A stretch of 12,093 nt of DNA from Ophiosphaerella korrae (taxonomy: Eukaryota; Ascomycota; Dothideomycetes; Pleosporales; Phaeosphaeriaceae): positions 1 through 12,093 of the forward strand of contig JALNQF010000871.1 in assembly GCA_028456385.1 (NCBI GenBank), written 5' to 3'. Below, in pieces: positions 8,728 through 12,093 of this stretch. How positions within the stretch are numbered: position 1 is the first letter of the stretch; each line of letters begins with the position of its first letter. The translations under genes and the position numbers were made by a program. The notes beneath the pieces were generated by a model. That model was not told the DNA's origin. It searched no databases and saw only the letters and a program-made list of their open reading frames with translations.

Positions 8728-8733
8728 TTTATA
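8728..8733 (-). promoter_or_regulatory. Possible TATA box of the pseudogene
   Basis: On the minus strand this reads TATAAA, in the context ACGTATAAAGGCCC. It lies about 106 bases upstream of the ATG at 8622, a plausible distance for a fungal promoter. It falls in ordinary-composition DNA where such a motif is less trivial than in the TA-rich flanks. Confidence 0.45.
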
Positions 8734-9090
8734 CGTAGAGAACTATCCGATGCCTAGGTAGAAGACGCGACAACGAATGATGGCTGTGCTTGCGTTTAAT
8801 TTGAAGGATTATAAACCCTTTACCTCTAAGAGCAGTCAACGTAGTACCGCCGAACGAACAAAGACTAACGATATATCTATAGGGACCTTTGTATAGCTAA
8901 TTTAGCCGCTTAGCGAGATTCTCGCAGGCTAGGGGTAGTCTAGCGTTGGCTAAGGACGCCTCGTACGCTTAGACCTCCCTTTAGAGGCTCTAGGGACCGA
9001 AATTCTAAATTGCCCTAACGCGTCAACCTACTACCGCGATTACTCCACTATTATACAGAATTTACGCGTTTTTTTGTCCTATAATAGATT
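8734..9090. other. Upstream region grading into RIP-altered DNA
   Basis: No gene was recognised. Up to about 8840 the composition resembles the gene island and is probably its promoter region. From about 8850 to 9070 CA and TG become rare while CG stays common (for example the blocks near 8905-8970 and 9020-9070), so this is RIP-hit DNA that was originally GC-rich. A 13-bp perfect palindrome, GCGAGA T TCTCGC, lies at 8913-8925. The stretch may be the 5' part of an unidentified repeat that continues to the right. Confidence 0.5.
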
Positions 9091-9867
9091 CGCTATTTTT
9101 AAATTACTAAGTTAACTTCTTATTTTCTAATTTTAGTAATCTATTCGCTTTCCTAAGAAGTTCGCCTCTAGTTCTAGAAACTTCTTATTTTACTAACCCT
9201 CTCTTAAACTTATAGCTTCTATTAAAATAAGCTATAACTTCGCTAGAGGTTAAGATTATATTTAAGCTTAAGCCTAGCTAGCGTAAAGTACTAAAAAAGT
9301 ACCTACGTACTTATAGCTCTATAACCTCTATATAAGCTTATAACCTTAAATATCCTTCTTACTATTATAGAAAGAGAGCTAATTATATAGTAATATATTA
9401 GACTTTATTAGTTATAGATTAACTAAAGATTATATAAAGGTACAGTAAAAGTAAAGAGAGTACTAGAGACTACTAGATTGTATTAGATTAAAGGAGAGCT
9501 AATTATATAGTAATATATTAATCTTTATTAGCTTAACTAAAACTATATAAAAGTAGAGCTAAAAAGCTAATATATATATAATCTAATTAATAGTAGTCTT
9601 TACTAAAGGTTTATAAGAAATATTATTATCTTAATTACGTAAGTCTTTATAGCTTTCTTAAGTATTTCTACTACTACTTTCTCTATACTCTTTATACCTC
9701 TCTAAGTCTAGACTAATATCTTCTTCTCTTTCTATACTATCTAAATAAGAGATAAATCTACTTATAAAATATTATAGCCTTTTACTTATTTTATAACTTA
9801 TTAGATTTATAGTTATAAAATTAATAGATATAAACTAGAATAAGAAAAGAGTTAATTTATTAATCTC
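9091..9867 (+). other. Unidentified degraded sequence, possible relic coding
   Basis: In the + frame beginning with GAT at 9094, preceded by ATA where an ATG may once have stood, long segments without frame breaks alternate with TAA/TAG codons of the kind RIP creates. No domain could be recognised. The minus strand also yields a stretch rich in Glu, Asp and Ser around 9640-9750, so the coding strand is uncertain. It contains the direct repeat at 9374 and 9494. It is most likely part of a transposable element adjoining the second LTR. Confidence 0.3.
9374..9556 (+). repeat. Direct repeat of about 65 bp at 120-bp spacing
   Basis: The 27 bases from GAGAGCTAATTATATAG at 9374 recur exactly at 9494. 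Similarity continues for about 35 more bases with small gaps (TTTATTAG, TTAACTAAA and TATATAAA are shared). The offset is exactly 120 bases, a multiple of three, so the copies lie in the same frame. It may be an internal protein repeat of a lost gene or a subterminal repeat of a transposon. Confidence 0.75.
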
Positions 9868-10206
9868 TATCCTTATCTATTTCTAGCCTTACGCTCTATT
9901 AATATATTAGCGCTATAGTAGTCTTAGCTAGTTCTCTTAAGATAATAGCGAGCTAGATCCTTAATACCTCTTTTATTAAGGTACTAATTTCTTTATTATA
10001 TTAGTTATACTAACGTAGTCTATCTCCTTATATATATAATCCTTTATTTAATTCTTTTATTTATAAGAGCTAAAGCTATAATCTTTTAGCTATAGTAGAG
10101 TTAGTAACTTAGTAATTATTACGCTTATACACTAAGCTAAGTAGATTACTATACTAGCTTAAGCGAGCTAATTAGTAGATTCTAGGTATACCTAGAATCT
10201 ATTACG
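9868..10206 (-). repeat. Second copia LTR, minus strand, partial match
   Basis: The reverse complement aligns with 5847 to about 6190, including the start palindrome and blocks such as ACTACGTTAGTATAACTAAT and GAGCGTAAGGCTAG. Mismatches are dominated by transitions plus a few short indels. On this strand the LTR would begin CGTAAT at 10206, where the first copy has TGTAAT. Left of about 9868 similarity fades to short patches, so the far end is undefined. A purine tract and a 12-bp array adjoin it on the right, so this is the 3' LTR of a second, oppositely oriented element. Confidence 0.8.
10176..10201. repeat. Perfect 26-bp palindrome at the second LTR start
   Basis: The sequence TAGATTCTAGG-TATA-CCTAGAATCTA is completely self-complementary. 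It corresponds to the 5849-5880 palindrome of the first LTR, where one arm has a single transition. Its survival in a heavily mutated repeat suggests both arms once mattered, or that they contain few RIP targets. Confidence 0.85.
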
Positions 10207-10215
10207 CTTTTCTAT

Positions 10216-10251
10216 ATATATACTATTATATATCTAATAGTGTATCTAATT
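10216..10251 (-). repeat. 12-bp tandem array beside the second LTR
   Basis: On the minus strand three units AATTAGATACAC, TATTAGATATAT and AATAGTATATAT are followed by AGAAAAG and the LTR start. This is the same order as at 5790-5846, where the last unit is also the AATAGTATATAY form. Confidence 0.75.
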
Positions 10252-10501
10252 ACGTAATAAATTATACTTTAGATTGTATTTCTATAAAAGTAATAGCTAA
10301 AATCGCTATATTATATACTTATATAAGGATAGTATACTACTAAGCTAATTTAGATAAAATAAGGCTAATAGCTAGTTAAGCTATTGTAGTAGTATATAAT
10401 ATATATACTAGTTATTAATACTTAAAGTTTTTTAAACTTACTTAAGGTTATACTAAGTTATATATAAAGGAATATACTAGCTAATAGAACTAGTAATACT
10501 A
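10252..10501 (-). other. Remnant of the second copia element's 3' internal part
   Basis: By position this is the internal sequence of the minus-strand element, cut off on the right by the Tc1 insertion. Apart from a short match (TACGTAATTAGATAC) next to the 12-bp array, I could not align it with 5400-5790 or read RNase H motifs in it. The two elements therefore diverge here, or this is untranslated sequence. No other feature was found. Confidence 0.4.
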
Positions 10502-12093
10502 TAGTGGGGTGACACGAAAAAAAAGTGTAAAAAAAAGTTATAGATTTGAAATAGCTATAACTCTACGAATATATTAGTTAAAAATATAACTAAAAAAGAA
10601 TATTAAAGAGAATATATAGGACTTTAATATAGCGTACTATAATTTTTGATTACTAATCGAAATCGAGCTAAAATTTAAAGTGTTTCGAGGACTTTTTTTA
10701 ATACTAAATTCAACTTAATAGAACTTTTTAATTTAGGTATAAAAATCCTTTATATTCTAACGATCCCTTATATAGTTAGACTAGATTACGTAACCTAATT
10801 TTAAGCAAAGGTTTCTTAACTAAGTTTTTAGTAAAAGAAAGAAGAAAAAAATACCTATATTAGCACGTGACCTAATATTACGTAATATATTACTAATCTA
10901 CTAGTCTATTAAGTATAAAAATACTTCTATTATAGTTTTTACTTTATCTTCTTTATATCCTTTAATATAACCTTAAATCTCTCTAAGTTTAAATTAGAAG
11001 TTAGCCTTCTTTATAAGGCTCAAACACCTTTATCTACTATTTCTACTATCCTAAATAAAGATTATAAGTCTATTAGAAATGCTATTAACCGAATAAATAA
11101 AAAACTTAATAATACTCCTACTATTAGCTAAGTAAAAGATAGACGTATTACAAAGTTAAATTCAAGAACTAAAAGGTAATTAAATAGGGACTTAGAAAGA
11201 AGTCCTAAGAAAACTAATAAGAGATTAATATTCGAAAATAATATTAAAGTCTCTATTAGGAGCTTACAACAGTTTATTAAAGAGGAAGGCTATACAATAA
11301 ATATTACTAATAAAAAACCCTTAATTAATAAAAAAAAAGCTATTAAAAGAGTTAGCTATTGTAAAGAGTAGCTAAGAAGGCTAAAAAATAAAGAATTTGG
11401 TCTAAAGAAAATAATATGTTTAGATGAAACTAGTGTAGAGTCTAGAAAAGGAGCTAGGTCTAAATATTATCGAAAAAAAGGGCAAAAAAGAGGTTAGAAA
11501 AGTTCAAATTTCTATAACTAATAGAAGTAAGTTTAACTAAAATCCTAATATACTAAAATTCTCTATTTTACGTATACTTTTATTGTAGAATTTTTATTTT
11601 TTAAGAACTATTATACTAACTATATTTTTAGCAAAAGGACTAAAGATCCAAGTTTGGGGATCTATTTAGATAGGAGGAAGATCTAACCTAGAGTTTATTA
11701 GGGACCCAATTAATAACAAAACTCTAAACTCATCTCGCTATATCTGCAATATCCTTAATAAGCACGTTAAAAAGGCTATTAAACCTAGTAAGTTAACTAT
11801 CTTTTATTTGCCCCTTTTTTTATTATTACTTAAAGTCTATTTATTATGTACTATATATAATATTTTAAAAAGTTAACTAGTATATTAGGATATAGTTATC
11901 TACAGGATAATAGTAAAATCTATAAGGCTTTAACTGTTATTAATTGGTTTAAGAGAAATAGAGTAAAACTCTTTCCTTATCCTCTCTATAGTCTAGATCT
12001 AAACCCTATTGAAAAAATATAGAGTTTACTTAAAGATCGTCTAATTAAAAGATTTAAAGGAAATTATCCTATAGGAACTACTTCTTTAGAGGT
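10502..12093 (+). mobile_element. Tc1-type DNA transposon, truncated by the window end
   Basis: The left end reads TAGTGGGGTGACACG after a TA at 10500-10501. Tc1 elements commonly begin CAGT, so TAGT fits a RIP change of the first CA. The end is followed by A-rich repeats (AAAAAAAAGTG, AAAAAAAAG). A DD34E transposase is on the + strand. The right end and its inverted repeat lie beyond the window. CA and TG survive more often here than in copia (for instance 10511-10550, 10865, 11031, 11420), suggesting a younger insertion or fewer RIP cycles. Confidence 0.82.
10960..12093 (+). pseudogene. Tc1-family DD34E transposase, broken, 3' end cut off
   Basis: The protein catalysed cut-and-paste transposition. 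Reading from about 10979, it begins with a helix-turn-helix (KAQTPLSTISTILNKDY, 11015-11065), then a second HTH_Tnp_Tc3-like domain (11140-11290). The catalytic core follows. The first Asp (11423-11425, CLDETSV), second Asp (11906-11908, LQDNSKIYKA) and Glu (12011-12013, LNPIEKIW) are all intact, with exactly 34 residues between Asp and Glu. In-frame stops (for example near 11131, 11177, 11368, 11496) are mostly TAA/TAG derivable from CAA/CAG/TGG. The middle segment with VWGSI and GGRSNLEFI (11631-11800) lies in a different frame from the flanks, so at least two compensating indels, or an unrecognised intron, are present. The window ends before the stop codon. Confidence 0.85.

Noticed and set aside
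10875..10888. 14-bp palindrome ATATTACGTAATAT near a CACGTG motif inside the Tc1 element
   Set aside because: Short self-complementary TA-rich sequences are frequent by chance in this composition, and no second copy or context supports a site.
1..12093. tRNA, rRNA or other structured RNA genes
   Set aside because: No tRNA box A/B pairs, anticodon-loop patterns or rRNA core sequences were recognised on either strand, though this was by eye only.

Overview
The window reads as a repeat-rich, gene-poor block of a filamentous ascomycete (Pezizomycotina) genome. About 10 kb is an AT-rich mosaic in which CA and TG dinucleotides have almost vanished and TA is in great excess, while CG, CC and CT survive. 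By eye I find no CA and no TG at all in 3361-4620. This is the signature of repeat-induced point mutation (RIP), a premeiotic process of ascomycetes that converts CpA to TpA in duplicated DNA. No intact gene was found.

Layout: (1) 11-170 is one arm of a 160-bp inverted repeat. (2) 171-6550 is a RIP-destroyed Ty1/copia retrotransposon on the + strand. It has recognisable integrase, reverse transcriptase and RNase H, a 12-bp repeat array, a purine tract and a 704-bp 3' LTR (5847-6550). A 1849-bp Fot1/pogo DNA transposon (1460-3308) sits inside the integrase region. (3) 6551-6710 is the other arm of the inverted repeat. (4) About 6900-8840 is an island of ordinary base composition. It holds one minus-strand pseudogene (6915-8622) for a secreted protein resembling a PQQ-type beta-propeller, broken by four TAA/TAG codons and one frameshift. 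(5) 8734-9867 is a transition zone with a 120-bp-spaced direct repeat and possible relic coding sequence. (6) 9868-10206 is a minus-strand LTR relative of 5847-6550, followed by the end of its element. (7) 10502 to the window end is a Tc1-type (DD34E) DNA transposon, cut by the window edge.

The pieces tell a layered history rather than forming a pathway. The copia element is oldest and saturated with RIP. Fot1 inserted into it later and keeps some CA/TG. The Tc1 element is the least damaged at its catalytic residues. The single host-like gene lies between two convergent copia 3' ends and appears to have been killed by RIP, plausibly leaking from those repeats. I see no tRNA, rRNA, CRISPR array or obviously new defence or metabolic system. 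The interest lies in the nested architecture, the inverted-repeat geometry and the RIP-killed secreted gene.
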